From contig NC_020179.2 of assembly GCF_000224145.3 (NCBI RefSeq), forward strand, positions 612,571 to 676,570: DNA of 64,000 nt, written 5' to 3'. Source of the DNA: Ciona intestinalis (Eukaryota; Chordata; Ascidiacea; Phlebobranchia; Cionidae). This document shows, one piece after another, positions 25,301-34,429 of this stretch (position 1 is the stretch's first letter; every line of letters begins with the position of its first letter). The notes below the pieces were generated by a model, which saw only the letters and a program-made list of their open reading frames with translations, did not search any database and had not been told where the DNA came from. Position numbers and translations under genes: made by a program.

Positions 25301-26185
25301 GTTCCTTACTTGCAAAATACATTGGTACAACTATCACACATGATAACATCCCCCCCGTCCCCGCACCAACGACAGAATTCATCAATTCCATTTTCATCTT
25401 TTTGGAACGTACCAGAGTGATAATAAGAATAGCATCGCTGTAATTGGATAAAGTAAAACTAAATGCTTAATAATGGCATATTGGGTTGGAGCAATTGCAT
25501 TTAAATGTCTTTCTCAAGGACACATACACCCACAATGGTAGCAGCAACCAGCCTTGAATCCATAACCTCTGGGTTAGAGGCAGGTGCGCTAACCAACTGT
25601 GCCACACACACATTTATGCAGTAGTAAATATAAGCAGAGTAACTTAACTAAATATACCTTGCACAAGAGTACATGTAGCACAGGGTGTTCGTTGGCATTG
25701 CTTGATAGATGAGTAAGAATCTGTTCCCCACAACCAGTGCAACGAATCACTTTATCCAATATTGAAGGTTCGGTTGTACCTGCAGCATGATTGCTGGAAC
25801 CTCTGCTGTGCGGACAAGGTTTTATATACTACTGTGGGGTAAGGTGAGACACCTTTGACACATCATATCCAGATATGCCAATCGTGTTTTCAACAATTAA
25901 AAACGGTCTATGGGAGTTGTGCGGATACGATATTATAACAGGAGCAGACAAATTCACCCACAATGGTAGCAGCGACGAGCCTTAAACCCATAATCTATGG
26001 GTTAGAGGCAGGTGCGTTTGCCACTGCGATACGGCGGCGAAAACAAAACAAATCATACAAAAATACCTGTTAACCGTTCTTTTCTTTGACCCAGTTTGTG
26101 AGCAAATATAAGTTGAAAATTCTGGTCCAATAAACTTATCTTTTGGTAAACCTTCTGGCTCAACGACTACACATTCATTCTCCAT
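857..26185 (-). CDS. ATRX: ATRX chromatin remodeller (whole gene, 36 coding exons)
   Basis: ATRX is a nuclear SNF2-family ATPase that reads histone H3 tails through its ADD domain and remodels or deposits nucleosomes at heterochromatin and telomeres. Here the coding exons sum to 5625 nt, giving 1874 aa, shorter than the roughly 2490 aa of vertebrate ATRX, mostly in the disordered linker. Order: ADD zinc module (about residues 59-150), acidic/lysine-rich linker, a GRRNIRKIL segment just before the ATPase, SNF2 ATPase (GLGKT at 1070-1074, DEGH at 1191-1194), second RecA lobe with motif VI ([11 protein letters not shown] around 1598-1608), and a low-complexity tail ending at TAA 857-859. The start ATG at 26183-26185 is the first in-frame Met of exon 1. 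Every exon junction kept frame with GT/AG borders. Details are in the four sub-entries. Assignment rests on the ADD plus DEGH helicase pairing, which is diagnostic; exact borders of a few exons and a possible extra exon between 2018 and 3302 are less sure. Confidence 0.93.
2264..2545. repeat. tRNA-derived SINE copy, ATRX intron
   Basis: One of the longer copies of the local SINE family. It holds the family's landmarks in order: a 'ttataacac...gttctgtttcatacaccttgtg' block, a 'taccatgtatgttact' block, a 'gaccactaggttggagca' block, 'gtcttgcccaagaacacatacg', then the degenerate tRNA-like end. In plus orientation the tRNA-like head is at the right, so the element is read on the minus strand. Confidence 0.7.
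3090..3290. repeat. SINE copy next to ATRX exon 34
   Basis: Second copy of the same SINE. The 'gttctgcttcatacacattgtgacagctc' and 'gtcttgcccccaaaacacac' blocks are clear, and the copy ends within 15 bp of the ATRX exon 34 splice donor at 3301-3302, so an insertion survived very near a splice site. Confidence 0.6.
3408..3594. mobile_element. MITE-like element copy (TGTGGGGTAAGATG family)
   Basis: Starts with 'tgtggggtaagatgagata' and ends with 'cgccccatccaccccca', an imperfect inverted pair. The middle carries the family's 'atcgtgtttttaacaatta' and 'ttactaccaaattcc' blocks. It sits between ATRX exons 33 and 34. Confidence 0.6.
3907..4060. mobile_element. MITE-like copy, right end degraded
   Basis: The left end 'tagtagggtgggggaagatg' is intact; the right end loses the matching 'catcttccccaccctacta' and runs into a short tandem 'aaggtgttg' repeat (about 4049-4070). 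Confidence 0.55.
4348..7355. other. ATRX intron 31 (3.0 kb), repeat-bearing
   Basis: No coding exon supported. It contains a GC-richer block with two degenerate copies of 'accagagttc' about 107 bp apart (4628 and 4735), a MITE copy at 5831-6017, and an alternating AT tract near 7068-7088. The open frames in it lack splice context or known motifs. Confidence 0.5.
5831..6017. mobile_element. MITE-like copy in ATRX intron 31
   Basis: Left end 'ttgtggggtaagatgggaca', right end 'tcccatcttacaccacagta': near-complementary termini about 187 bp apart, with the internal 'ggtagcaaacaaaaaatatt' block shared with other copies. Confidence 0.65.
7356..17517 (-). CDS. ATRX: ATRX exons 18-31: SNF2 helicase core
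   Basis: Exons (minus): 17366-17517, 16897-16983, 16308-16463, 15770-15967, 14679-14843, 14132-14278, 13507-13713, 12906-13058, 12456-12584, 11885-11990, 11315-11397, 10668-10837, 9302-9463, 7356-7500. Visible motifs: [13 protein letters not shown] (Q/I region), [12 protein letters not shown] (motif I), [13 protein letters not shown] (Ia), VVCDEGH (II), [11 protein letters not shown] (III), [10 protein letters not shown] (IV), [18 protein letters not shown] (V) and [11 protein letters not shown] (VI). DEGH instead of the usual DEAH is the ATRX/RAD54L2 signature. The acidic insert between the two ATPase lobes is in exon 26. Exon 24 is taken to end at TPVQ (13507) because splicing there joins the next exon in register with vertebrate ATRX. 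All catalytic residues are intact. Confidence 0.93.
8165..8345. mobile_element. MITE-like copy in ATRX intron 30
   Basis: Left 'ggtagggcgggaaagataag', right 'catccatcatacccacggta'; internal 'tttggtagtaaacaaaaaat' and 'ccgtatcctcacaactc' blocks identify the family. Confidence 0.6.
8933..9094. mobile_element. MITE-like copy, internally deleted
   Basis: Left 'tagtaggttggggtaagatg' and right 'atccatcttaccccacagta' match as inverted ends; the interior is shortened compared with other copies. Confidence 0.6.
9127..9287. mobile_element. MITE-like copy in opposite orientation
   Basis: Lies about 35 bp after the previous copy, but its internal blocks ('tctatgggagttgtaagaat', 'ctttgtttactaccaaatgg') are reverse-complementary to that copy's order, so the two are neighbours in opposite orientation. 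Its right end is 14 bp from the ATRX exon 30 donor. Confidence 0.65.
9620..10010. repeat. Nested or compound SINE copies
   Basis: Two overlapping sets of SINE blocks: 'acgggtgttatgtttcagc' at about 9636 and again 'acgggtgttctgtttcatac' at about 9809, followed by 'gtgaccactgggttggagc' and a tRNA-like end 'cactctaaccattaagcc'. This suggests an insertion of one copy into another, or a tandem arrangement. Confidence 0.55.
12121..12370. repeat. 131-bp tandem repeat, about 2 units, ATRX intron
   Basis: 'gctgttaggtgtct' occurs at 12125 and 12256, giving a 131-bp period; the whole unit, including 'caaacaagcagag', 'tgtttgacaactat' and 'taacaatgtc', is repeated with few differences. The same unit, with the same period, occurs in a LARP1 intron at 44280-44500 and as a single degenerate copy near 46040-46145. 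Confidence 0.8.
15548..15733. mobile_element. MITE-like copy in ATRX intron 21
   Basis: Left end 'tagtagggtgaggaaaaatg', right end 'cccctctccccccacctt'; internal order matches the 9127-9287 copy. It ends about 37 bp from the exon 21 donor. Confidence 0.6.
17565..17740. mobile_element. Truncated MITE-like copy
   Basis: Only the interior is well kept ('tttggtagtaaacaaaaaac', 'gactcccatagactgttg', 'acacgatcaggatatttg'); both termini are eroded. It lies 48 bp from ATRX exon 18. Confidence 0.5.
18048..23978 (-). CDS. ATRX: ATRX exons 6-17: charged disordered linker
   Basis: Exons (minus): 23854-23978, 23421-23571, 22968-23085, 22798-22864, 22498-22590, 21760-22212, 21108-21279, 20701-20840, 20251-20343, 19071-19253, 18362-18847, 18048-18138. 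The translation is Ser/Asp/Glu/Lys-rich, with acidic SDS-E clusters in exon 11 and a long Lys-Glu run in exon 16 (roughly residues 780-850), as expected of the poorly conserved ATRX middle region that docks partner proteins. Frame is continuous through all junctions. Sequence similarity alone would not identify these exons; they are placed by phase and by lying between the ADD and ATPase exons. The plus-strand open frame at 18489-18740 is a shadow of exon 16. Confidence 0.8.
19287..19790. mobile_element. Intact non-autonomous hAT-type element with 8-bp TSD
   Basis: The element is 504 bp. It begins CAGGGGTTCCCAAAC and ends with the complementary GTTTGGGAACCCCTG. It is flanked on both sides by the same 8 bp, GTTTAAAT (19279-19286 and 19791-19798). 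CAGGG-type ends, an internal 'gggcc' rich subterminal region and an 8-bp target duplication are hallmarks of the hAT superfamily. No transposase frame is present, so it depends on a source elsewhere. It lies in the ATRX intron between exons 14 and 15. Confidence 0.92.
21540..21664. mobile_element. Short MITE-like copy, ATRX intron
   Basis: A 125-bp internally deleted copy: 'tagggcgggaaagatgggc' at left and 'ccatcttcccccaccctac' at right, with only the 'gttctttgtttactaccaaa' half of the interior left. Confidence 0.6.
23110..23230. repeat. Possible retroelement tail fragment
   Basis: 'caacgtttggtctgctatcc' followed by 'gacaagacttcatcagggaa' resembles a short motif repeated in other invertebrate transposon ends; 'ccaacgtttggtctgcc' recurs at about 11750. 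I cannot assign a class. Confidence 0.35.
24529..26185 (-). CDS. ATRX: ATRX exons 1-5: N-terminus and ADD domain
   Basis: Exons (minus): 26067-26185, 25658-25802, 25310-25437, 24780-24948, 24529-24628. Exons 2-4 encode the ADD domain: a GATA-like finger (CTGC ... LLCKRC), then a PHD-like finger ([31 protein letters not shown]). The Cys pairs have the ATRX/DNMT3 ADD spacing. In known ADD domains this module binds H3 with unmodified K4 and trimethylated K9; that role is inferred here from conservation. Exon 1 gives a 39-residue leader with no signal peptide. Confidence 0.92.
25486..25612 (-). repeat. tRNA-derived SINE head with A-box
   Basis: On the minus strand this reads GTGGCACAGTTGGTTAGCGC then 'acctgcctctaacccagagg' and 'GGATTCAAGGC'. 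The first fits a pol III A box (TGGCNNAGTNGG) and the last a decayed B box, showing that the SINE family is tRNA-derived. The body 'gtctttctcaaggacacata' follows. It is an intronic element between ATRX exons 2 and 3, not a tRNA gene: the cloverleaf is not complete. Confidence 0.7.
25829..25940. mobile_element. MITE-like fragment fused to SINE
   Basis: Left end 'tactgtggggtaaggtgaga' and interior to 'cggatacgatattataac', then the sequence switches directly into the tRNA-like end of the SINE (25945-26040). One element appears to have inserted into the other. It lies between ATRX exons 1 and 2. Confidence 0.5.
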
Positions 26186-27499
26186 GACATGCGTACAATA
26201 ACGTACAATAAGAGTAAGACTATTTAAAGTAAAGCATTGTTTATTTGTATACGTAACTATTTTTAGTAAAACGGGAGAGAAATAAAAACAGGAACAGGCG
26301 CTAAAATTGTTAAAAGTTGGGTGAGCAGAGGATCGAATGCATAGAAAACGTAAAAACTGTTATGGTATAAAGTAAAATCAAAGAGATTAAAACTACGTAA
26401 TTAGTAATAATGTAAGTTGGATAGTTTTTAAAAATTCACAAATACATGTTTGTTTATATATATTTTTAGTCACGTATCGTTGTTCGACGAACAAGTAAGC
26501 AGAGCTCTAATGGATGGGCACGTTTCATTATAAAAGTAACTGATACAATAGGTATAAATACGCTTTGCGGAACTCTGAGAATGCGTGTAGTATTATAAAT
26601 CTACATTGGCCAACCTAGACGTCGCTTAAAATTGTTCTACTGAGCCATATTAACTTATATAAATAAAAAGACTGTGCGATCGAACACACGAAACATATGT
26701 AGCCCAGAGTCCTCTGATGTAGCCTATATGCATGATGTTTTATTTATAGTAACAAACAACGTTTTGTATGGTATAATTACTTATTAATTGTCATAATGCT
26801 AGTTGAATTTAATTTAAATTTAACATAATTTCTGATAGATCCACCTTTTTTGCACAGGTGAGAGAGGCCACTCGTAAACTAGATCTGTGCTCGAAGCACA
26901 GTAAACCACTATATTCAAAAAACAATTATAGAATATTTATTTAAAATTCAACCAAATAAAATTGACAGGCAGATAAATGCAACCATTATCCATAGGATCA
27001 GTAAGAAATAGAATCATAATATACAATCAATAAATTGGAAACTACAGTGATATATGGGCAACATTTAAAAATACAACCAATTAAAATAATAATTGGATTT
27101 CTTAATTTATCTTAAAATCAGATTGCAATACAGAAATATAATTAGGAAATAAGTAAGAAGTAAATGTATTGTAAGAAAGTGGAATTATAATATATATTCA
27201 TTAAATAGCAAACAAATTGAAATGAATATTCATATTATTATGCAACTTACCAACACATACTGCATTTACAAAAAACAAGGCCTAGGATTAGAAATTAAGT
27301 AAATTTATATTATAACTATTTTTGTTAAAAAAATTTATATTAATACAATGATATAATAACATTGGTTTTAAAGCAACCAACAAAAAACAAGTTCTAATTA
27401 AAATTTTTATAATGTTTTTTTTGAGCATTATTAAGACAATCATAAATACAATGATAATCACAGTGATAAATTAAAGGCCAACAAAAAATAATATTCTGA
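26186..27499. other. ATRX 5' region and 3' flank of GTPase copy 1
   Basis: This 1.3 kb separates the ATRX start from the stop of the first GTPase gene, which reads toward the ATRX promoter. No CpG-rich core, TATA box or exon could be supported. The 26940-27480 part is very AT-rich, with loosely repeated phrases such as 'aataagtaagaa' and 'aatcataatatacaat', probably the 3' UTR and downstream of the GTPase gene. Confidence 0.4.
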
Positions 27500-30400
27500 T
27501 TAAAATTTTATAGATTTCAAGAATTGGATAGAAGCAAGTTGAGAAATATTTACGTTGAAGTTTGCAAGAATGCTTTCAATTGCAACTGAATCTCTTCCAT
27601 CTTTTGATCCTGTCTTTGCAACGCTTAAACCAACAGTAGAAGCACCGGCTTGGTCCATTAATTCTTTCCAGATGTTTCTTCCATTGTTCACTTCATCTTG
27701 CTGTTCTCTCAACATTCCCTCACAAGTTGCAATCGCAATTTGTTGAATGTTTTCGTACGGGATTTCAACATTTAACTCCTCATTTATAGAAGACACAAGC
27801 ACTTCATGTAAGGTTCCCAAAGTTGCATCACTTGCATTTCTAGATGCCTGTGTATGAATAAATGATAATTGACTTTATTATGTCTCTTCGGTCACAGTAT
27901 AAAAGGACGTAAAATTTTACAAAATCGGGAAATATGAAGTAACGGTAAACTGTTGATTTCCTCTTTGTTTTTTTAATGCCATGATCTTCACTATCGTTTA
28001 CAAAAAAAATATTTAAAATTTAAATTATGTTAACGTTCAAACAAAACATTTATAGATTATTAAAAAACACAACATAAACTACAATTTATTAACAGTCTGA
28101 ATACCTTGTTCATTGTACGCAAGTAGTCTGCTGATAATTCCTCATAAAATGGGTTGAGACTCCTTTCAATGTTTTTCTATAATTAGTATCAGTTAAGTAA
28201 TATATTAAACATATTTATATTTTATAAACATTACCTTATTTTTAACGTTGTTTTCTTTCACTTGATCAAACAATTGCTCAAGTTCTTGCTCAAGAGCGTC
28301 TTTATTTTCCCAATAGTTTTCAATAGCTACCGAAGAAATGTCTTTCCCAAAGTCGCTGAATGCTTTTAACGCTTGTTGTTTGGCTTTTATGTGGATTTTG
28401 TAAAGTTCACCATCTTCTACATATTTCTCTTTATGGTCCTATGTCAATTCATTAGGTTTGATTTTGCAATTCATATTAAATAGTGAAATTATGTAAGAAT
28501 TGTTGGTCTGTGTCTTTGGGAAAAAAACACTTAGTCGTAATTTCTTTACCCCAGTGGTCATAAACGGGTTGTTCAAACTGTCAGCCATACAACAAAAACA
28601 TTCTGATGTTGTATACATGGTAATTCGTTAGCGGGCATGAGGTGTAAGAAATTGAAGATCTGTTTTAAAACTGCTTAAGTTGTCCGCACAAGTGTTATTG
28701 ATCTGAGATATTCTTGAAAAAGTTGATCAGAGATATTATTTTTTTTTTAATTTGCACTTAACTAATATTTATCATGAAGGTTATAAGGAAAAGTTACGTT
28801 ATATGCTGTTGAGTAATTCAATGCCAGTTCTTTGCGTTTTTCAAATAGTGCTTGAGCTTCTTTTTGTTGCTGTACGTAATTCATTTTGTTGTCCTGTAAC
28901 AAAAATAGCTTTTTAGATACAATTTGTTTCAATTTATTCAAATTAAGCTAAAAAGTTTGTTAGCAATACAAAAAAATAACTCATAAAGTTATAGTTTTGG
29001 TAATTCATTAGCAGACATAAACAAATTTGACACTCATGTTATAACTTCACCACATCAGCATAAAACATGGTAAAATTTAATTAATCAGTCAAAAAACTTT
29101 AAACTTAAAATTATAAAATACCTGCTCAGGCTGTTCCTCATTTTCAGATTTCGGTGTTTCTGTACCTTTTTTCAATGTTTGAAAACACTCTGTGATTTTG
29201 TCACTCAAAGATTGAACTTTATCTTTCTTGCACTTTAACCCCAATCCTTTAACAAGATCATTCTCCTCAAATTTTTTTACTGAAGCCTTGTGTGCGTTTT
29301 GATGTGCGCGATCCAAATCTGCCTCGGACTTGGTTTTCTTAATCTCCTAAAACCAAGAAAAGTGAAAAATTTGTTAATATTCTGTGGGCAGTAATAAATA
29401 GACTAAATAAAAAGACAAAAATGTAAGTGGTAAATGTATAAAGTTAAGATTTGCTTTTTTCCGGCAAATGTCTAAGTTTAACAAAATCGAAAAAGAACCT
29501 TTTCCATCAAAGCTTCATAACTCATTGCAGTTTCAACAACCAACATTGACAGTTTTTGATCTAGTGTTTCCTGCAACAAAAATAATATAGCCATTAGGGG
29601 TGAAATTTATTTTATGGAAAATAATTTACCAATCTTTCTGCATTTTTTCTTTTAAATTCCCGGTGTTTTGATTTGACAGCATTGTGTAGATCCTTCGTGC
29701 ACTTCTTAACCAAGTCCTGGTTGCAGTCAAGAGTGGAAGCTTGAAATAATTCTTCTGTTGCTTTCACAGCTTTTTCTCTTGCTGTAGTCAGATCCTCCAA
29801 ATACTGGCCGCTTGCAACCTATGAAATGTATTAGACAATCTATTAGTAACCACTGGGTTTGAACAATTGTCATTAAGTGTCTTGCCCAACGACACATATT
29901 CTCCAAATGGTAGCAGCATTGAGCCTTGAACCTAAAAGTTTATTTTTTTAACATACATTTTTTGGATCCACACACAGTTAAGAAAATCTAGATTCTAGAA
30001 AATCTAACAAGATTTTATTGCGTTACACATTACGTGTAATATACTGTATTACCTTTTCCATTTCATCCAAATATACATTCTCAACTGCAAGAGCTGCTTT
30101 TCCGACAATTAAAATCTTTTCATTTTCCTGTTAACAAAAACTTTTCAAAATCCTGTAAACAAGAAAATATTGTTAACTTTACCTTTCGTGCATTGTTCTT
30201 ATGTTGCATCGCTTTAAATGCAACACTCAAGCATTGTCTCATATAGTTTTTATTAGCCAAACTTTTCTCTTCAGTAAGCCCTTCATGTTCTGCATATTTG
30301 GATAATGTCTCTTCCTGGCATTCTTCATGAAGGCTTAACAACATTTTGGGCTCCATATAATTTTCACCCATCTAATAAAAAAAATATAAATAAATCATAG

Positions 30401-30514
30401 GCTACAAAAGTAAAAAAGATTATGAAATATTTGTTTTACCTTAGTTATCATATTTTTTTCATATTCCGCTTCAAAATCTTGAAGTTTTTGACAAAATCCA
30501 ACTGTTTCATTTAT
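27500..30514 (-). CDS. Copy 1: helical tail exons 8-17
   Basis: Exons 8-17 form a tail built of ten small modular exons (72-348 nt), all of whose junctions are phase 0. The translation is rich in Lys, Glu, Gln, Asn and Leu with few Pro or Gly, as in an extended helical bundle. Repeated patterns such as 'DLVKKCxKDL' and 'RKNA' hint at internally related helices. The last exon carries the highly conserved stretch IPYENIQQIAIATCEGMLRE, shared exactly with copy 2. Confidence 0.8.
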
Positions 30515-32923
30515 CTTGAAAATAAAACATAAAAACAAGTTATATCAATTATTTATTTAATAGAAAACTACTTTTAATTTGTATTAGAAATGAACGAAAA
30601 ATTGCCACAAAAGTTAACCAAAACATATACTTTGAGTATATACCTTTAATAATGTATGAACATTGGGAGTATCACTACTTTTGATTCTTTCTTTAAATTC
30701 CAATGCTAGCTTCATAATTTCTTTACCAGTGCAAGTTCCACCATTAAGTTGTTTTACGAGCAAATTTTTTTTTGAAAACAAACAGTTACCAAGATCATCC
30801 ACTCCAACAAGAAAACTCTCATCTAGATCTGTAAGAATGAACGAATGATTAATTTATCTATCCTTGTGTGGTTGGCAGGCATTAATGTTTTTGTATTATA
30901 CACGCCATACTCGCTTTTGAGTTATCATATACCCTTGTTAATGATTATTATTTGGGTAAATGGTTATTATATGACCTGGTACAAATCACACAAAAAAAAC
31001 AAATTTGAACCTTTTTTTGTTACCTGCTAGCTTAATGCTGGAACGACTGCTGTCTTTGTATTTAGTAACCTTTACCCCAGGATGTGGCAACAAATGACAT
31101 CGGACGTCGGAAAAACTTTTCATGATCTGCTTTCGTACTGAATCGTTTCCATCTTCCTCTGCTTTTATAACTTCCGTCAAATATTCCATCCCTCCTTTGC
31201 TGCCAGGTTCATAATCTGACATCTCCCAGTTTCGAACCAGAAACATCAGACCCTAAAAATGGATCAGCTTTGATTTAATAAGACTTAAAATTTTCATCCA
31301 TTCCATATAAATATAAAAAATACTCACAAAGTTACATAGTAACTCATTACCAGAACACCCGTGTTATAACGACTGTCATTGCCCGTCACACATGGATAAA
31401 TAAGTTACATTTATTCATTCATTTATTTTATATACAGTTTAAATTTGAAACCAAGTTACCTGAAATGGGGATGGAATGGGAGCATTTCCTTCACCATTAC
31501 GTTCAGTGAGAGCTTGGGCATACTTATTAAACACCTTGAAAATAAAATATATTTTGTAATAACTAAAACGTTCTTGCTAGTAAAACGATAGCTTAGTTAT
31601 GGTCCAGGAACTGTAGGTAAGCTTTGACAAAATTTCTCACTGGGACAAATTAATTGTCCCACTGTTTTACTTTTTTTGGGGGAGAAAGGGATAACTAGGA
31701 TAAAAAACGGTTACCCAAACGAACTTCAAAATGACAGGAAACCCAATTAGCTTGTTTTTACCTCTAAATGTTGAAAGTCGTTATCCCGAATCAATCCTGA
31801 TGACAAGTTGTAGACATGTACAGAACTCAATAAAGTGCTCAACCCAAACATGAGCGAGCACTCGCCTGTCTTAAACTTCTTCTGAAACGAACCTTGCGTG
31901 TCCATCAAAAACACAGCTATATCCTTAAGAAAATATTAAACATTAATAAGTTTCAAAATGCTCGCAACCAACTACTTTTACCTGCCCCTTGTCATTCTTT
32001 AGCATGAACGGTTTGTCTGTCATATAAATTCCAGTCGTATCGCGTTCAACGCCGCCTTTCCAATGAAACGTATTAACCAGCTTTACATAGTTCTTTTTGT
32101 ACCAATCTGCAGACTGCAAAACAGTGTTAGTGTTAAGCCTTGATTTATCTCACGAAATAAAACGTTTTGTTTCAGTTTTGACAGCACAGTCGCACAGTGA
32201 TTACGGTATACGTGGTATCTAGCGAGTGGACACAAGGTATATAATGCTGTGGGGAAAGATGGGATACTTTTAGCACACAATATGCAAACATCCTGATCGT
32301 GATTTAAACGATTAACAACGGTCCATAGGATTCATTAAAATATAGTTTTATAATTCTTTGAATGTTTTTTGTTTACTACCAAATGGGACGAAAAAATGGA
32401 ATGAAAGGGTGTCCCATATTTCCCCACCCTACTGTATGAAATAGAACTCTGGCGTGTTATAACGAATGTCGTTGTCCCACCACGCGAGGATAAAAAAGTG
32501 ACACAAAATACGAACCTGATTTTCTCGCAGATATTGACATAAGAAGTTTAGTAGAAAAGATTTTCCCGTTCGATGTTCCCCGAACACACTTATGATAGCA
32601 ACAGGATGGTCCTGGTAGTTGTGAAGAATTGTTTCAAGCCGATCTAGTTTTAGTTGAGGTTTTCCTTTTCTTATCACAACTATTGCTTCAGATTTAACAC
32701 CTGAAAGTTTCATGTTATATAATTGTAACTTTCTTTATCCTCCAAGGGCGGAAAACGACAGTCGTTACAACACGGGTGTTCTATTTCACGCCTCGTGCCA
32801 GCCTACGAGTTACAATATACAGTAGGGGTGCGGGAAGACGGGATACCTTTAATATAACATTACGTCGCCAAACGAAATGAATTAAGAAACCTCCCCACCT
32901 GATTTTCCATGCTGTTTGCTCAT
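27500..32923 (-). CDS. Atlastin/GBP-like large GTPase, copy 1 (17 exons, 845 aa)
   Basis: Predicted dynamin-superfamily GTPase. Exons (minus): 32899-32923, 32516-32700, 31982-32113, 31762-31923, 31460-31534, 31024-31252, 30644-30828, 30440-30514, 30183-30371, 30053-30127, 29630-29818, 29499-29570, 29122-29346, 28798-28893, 28235-28438, 28105-28176, 27500-27847; sum 2538 nt. Start: the short first exon MSKQHGKS joins in frame to GVKSEA and matches copy 2. G domain: P-loop GEHRTGKS (49-56), switch I ERDTTG (93-98), DTQG (122-125), then FLVRNW, where atlastins and GBPs have R-D. HLLPHPGVKV also matches atlastin. From about residue 275 onward the protein is Lys/Glu-rich and apparently helical, with no hydrophobic membrane pair and no C-terminal CaaX, so atlastin-like ER fusion is not implied. 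Closest family: atlastin-type G domain on a GBP-like tail. No function is assigned. Confidence 0.88.
30644..32923 (-). CDS. Copy 1: G domain exons 1-7
   Basis: Exons 1-7 give about residues 1-331. The region DTQG ... STLLSSVHVYNL ... FQHLEVF aligns by eye with the atlastin G domain rather than with vertebrate GBP1, whose equivalent G3 is DTEG. The RD guanine-specificity pair is Arg200-Asn201. This is a direct reading (cga aac on the sense strand), not an ambiguous base. All other nucleotide-contact motifs are intact. Confidence 0.85.
32243..32437. mobile_element. MITE-like copy in GTPase copy 1 intron 2
   Basis: Left 'tgctgtggggaaagatggga', right 'gtcccatatttccccaccct': clear inverted ends about 195 bp apart. 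Copy 2 has no such element in intron 2, so this insertion is private to copy 1. Confidence 0.7.
32438..32515. repeat. SINE fragment immediately after exon 2 donor, copy 1
   Basis: Reading on the minus strand, intron 2 begins GTTCGTATTTTGTGTCAC and continues into SINE-type 'tatcctcgcgtgg' and 'cgttataacac'. The same fragment sits at the same place in copy 2 (35302-35420). Confidence 0.65.
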
Positions 32924-33025
32924 TTTTCTTCTGTAAGGTAGACGACACTATACTGTTTAGAACTTCTTGTATGCTATTCCATTAAAAAACTGCAGCAGGA
33001 CTAGTTACGTTTGTTTAAATCGGTC

Positions 33026-33234
33026 ACATTTTAAAGCAATTTGCAACGCGGGGGGTTATTGTCACCATAGGCAACAGTCAACACTTGATAAAACAATGCA
33101 ATGCATATATGAACAACCTCACAGCGCGTAAATAATCAATACGGCCAAGTTCCTCGTAACTCATGCCTTATCTTTTCAAATCATTAACTCTGCGCTAATG
33201 ATGGCGGATTAATTCAACAATACAAATAAAATCT
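33026..33234 (+). repeat. Inverted repeat, left arm
   Basis: Arm of about 209 bp that is nearly the exact reverse complement of 34100-34306. It includes 'ctcgtaactcatgcc', 'tcattaactctgcgctaatga' core (a small palindrome TCATTA...TAATGA around 33181-33201) and 'gatggcggattaattcaac'. It begins about 100 bp upstream of the copy 1 start codon. Confidence 0.9.
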
Positions 33235-33370
33235 ATTTTTAAAATCGAAAACTTAATATTTGCCGCTAGTTGTTTGTTTATATACGAATGTATTTTGAAA
33301 CAACTTCTGATTACTTTATATCGTTGTGACAGAGATATTGTTTTACAGCCATGCGTGTATATACACCAAT

Positions 33371-33558
33371 ATAGTAGGGTGGGGGAAGATGGGACACATT
33401 TTCATTCTTCGTCCCATTTGATAGTAAACAAAGAACATTCAAATAACTTTAAAACAATATCCCTACGACTTTCACAAACCGTTGTTAATTGTTAAATCTA
33501 CGATCAGAATATTAGGATGAATTCTGTACTAAAAATGTCCCATTTTCCCCACTCTACT
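33371..33558. mobile_element. Full-length MITE-like copy between repeat arms
   Basis: Best example of the family: 'tagtagggtgggggaagatg' at left, 'gtcccattttccccactcta' at right, 188 bp. Confidence 0.75.
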
Positions 33559-33906
33559 TTATATTAAAGTTGGCGTACTTTTCAAACATACCGTGCAGGC
33601 ATAATACCAAATATTCAGTATTTGTGCGATTTTATCAATACGCATACGTGTGTAGGCAGATGTGATGTGCAGGAGTCCCCACCCAAACTTCAGTACTCGA
33701 ACCCTTAACTGTGGCCGCCTCCATGAATCCCGAGTTCTGTTAAAGATCGACAACCCGGTTTATTAAACGAACAAACGAACGGCATAAAGCCACGGACAAA
33801 AGTGAGGACAGAAAGAAGGAGGAACATATATTCGTAGCAACTTTTGCTTTCGTACTAAAAGTCCTGGCTAAACGTAAACATAATCACATTTATTTAAAAC
33901 ACACAT

Positions 33907-34099
33907 AGTAAGGGTGGAGGGGAGGACACCTTGGTCCTCATTTCATTCTATTTTCTCGTCACATTTGGTAGTAAACAAAAATATCAAAGAATTATAAAAC
34001 CGTATCCTCACGAATCCCATAGACCGTTGTTAATTGTTTGAAACACGGTCAGGATATTTGATTATGTGGTAAAGGGGTCCCAGCTCCCCCCACCCTACT
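33907..34099. mobile_element. MITE-like copy abutting right repeat arm
   Basis: Left 'tagtaagggtggaggggagg', right 'ctccccccaccctacta'. The right terminus ends exactly where the inverted-repeat arm starts (34100), so the arm border coincides with an element end. Confidence 0.7.
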
Positions 34100-34306
34100 A
34101 GATTTTATTTGTATTGTTGAATTAATCCGCCATCATTAGCGCAGAGTTAATGATTTGAAAAGATAAGGCATGAGTTACGAGGAACTTGGCCGTATTGATT
34201 ATGTACGCGCTGTGAGGTTGTTCATATATGCATTGCATTGTTTTATCAAGTGTTGACTGTTGCCATGGGCGACAATAACCTCCCGCGTTGCAAATTAGTA
34301 AAATGT
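34100..34306 (-). repeat. Inverted repeat, right arm
   Basis: Reverse-complement partner of 33026-33234, with only a handful of mismatches by eye. It lies about 560 bp upstream of the copy 2 start codon, against about 100 bp for the left arm, because further repeats (34430-34646) are inserted on this side. Confidence 0.9.
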
Positions 34307-34429
34307 AACAAGTTAATTATAATTGTTGAACAAACGTATTTAGTTGCAGATGCTTATTGCCACAGAGAAATGAAGTTAATGGTGTGCGCCCAGGTTGAGC
34401 ACAAAGTTTTGATCACTTTTATTAAGATA

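Noticed and set aside
25560..25612. Minus-strand tRNA gene
   Set aside because: A box is present but the B box is degenerate and no full cloverleaf with acceptor stem can be drawn; it is the head of a SINE.
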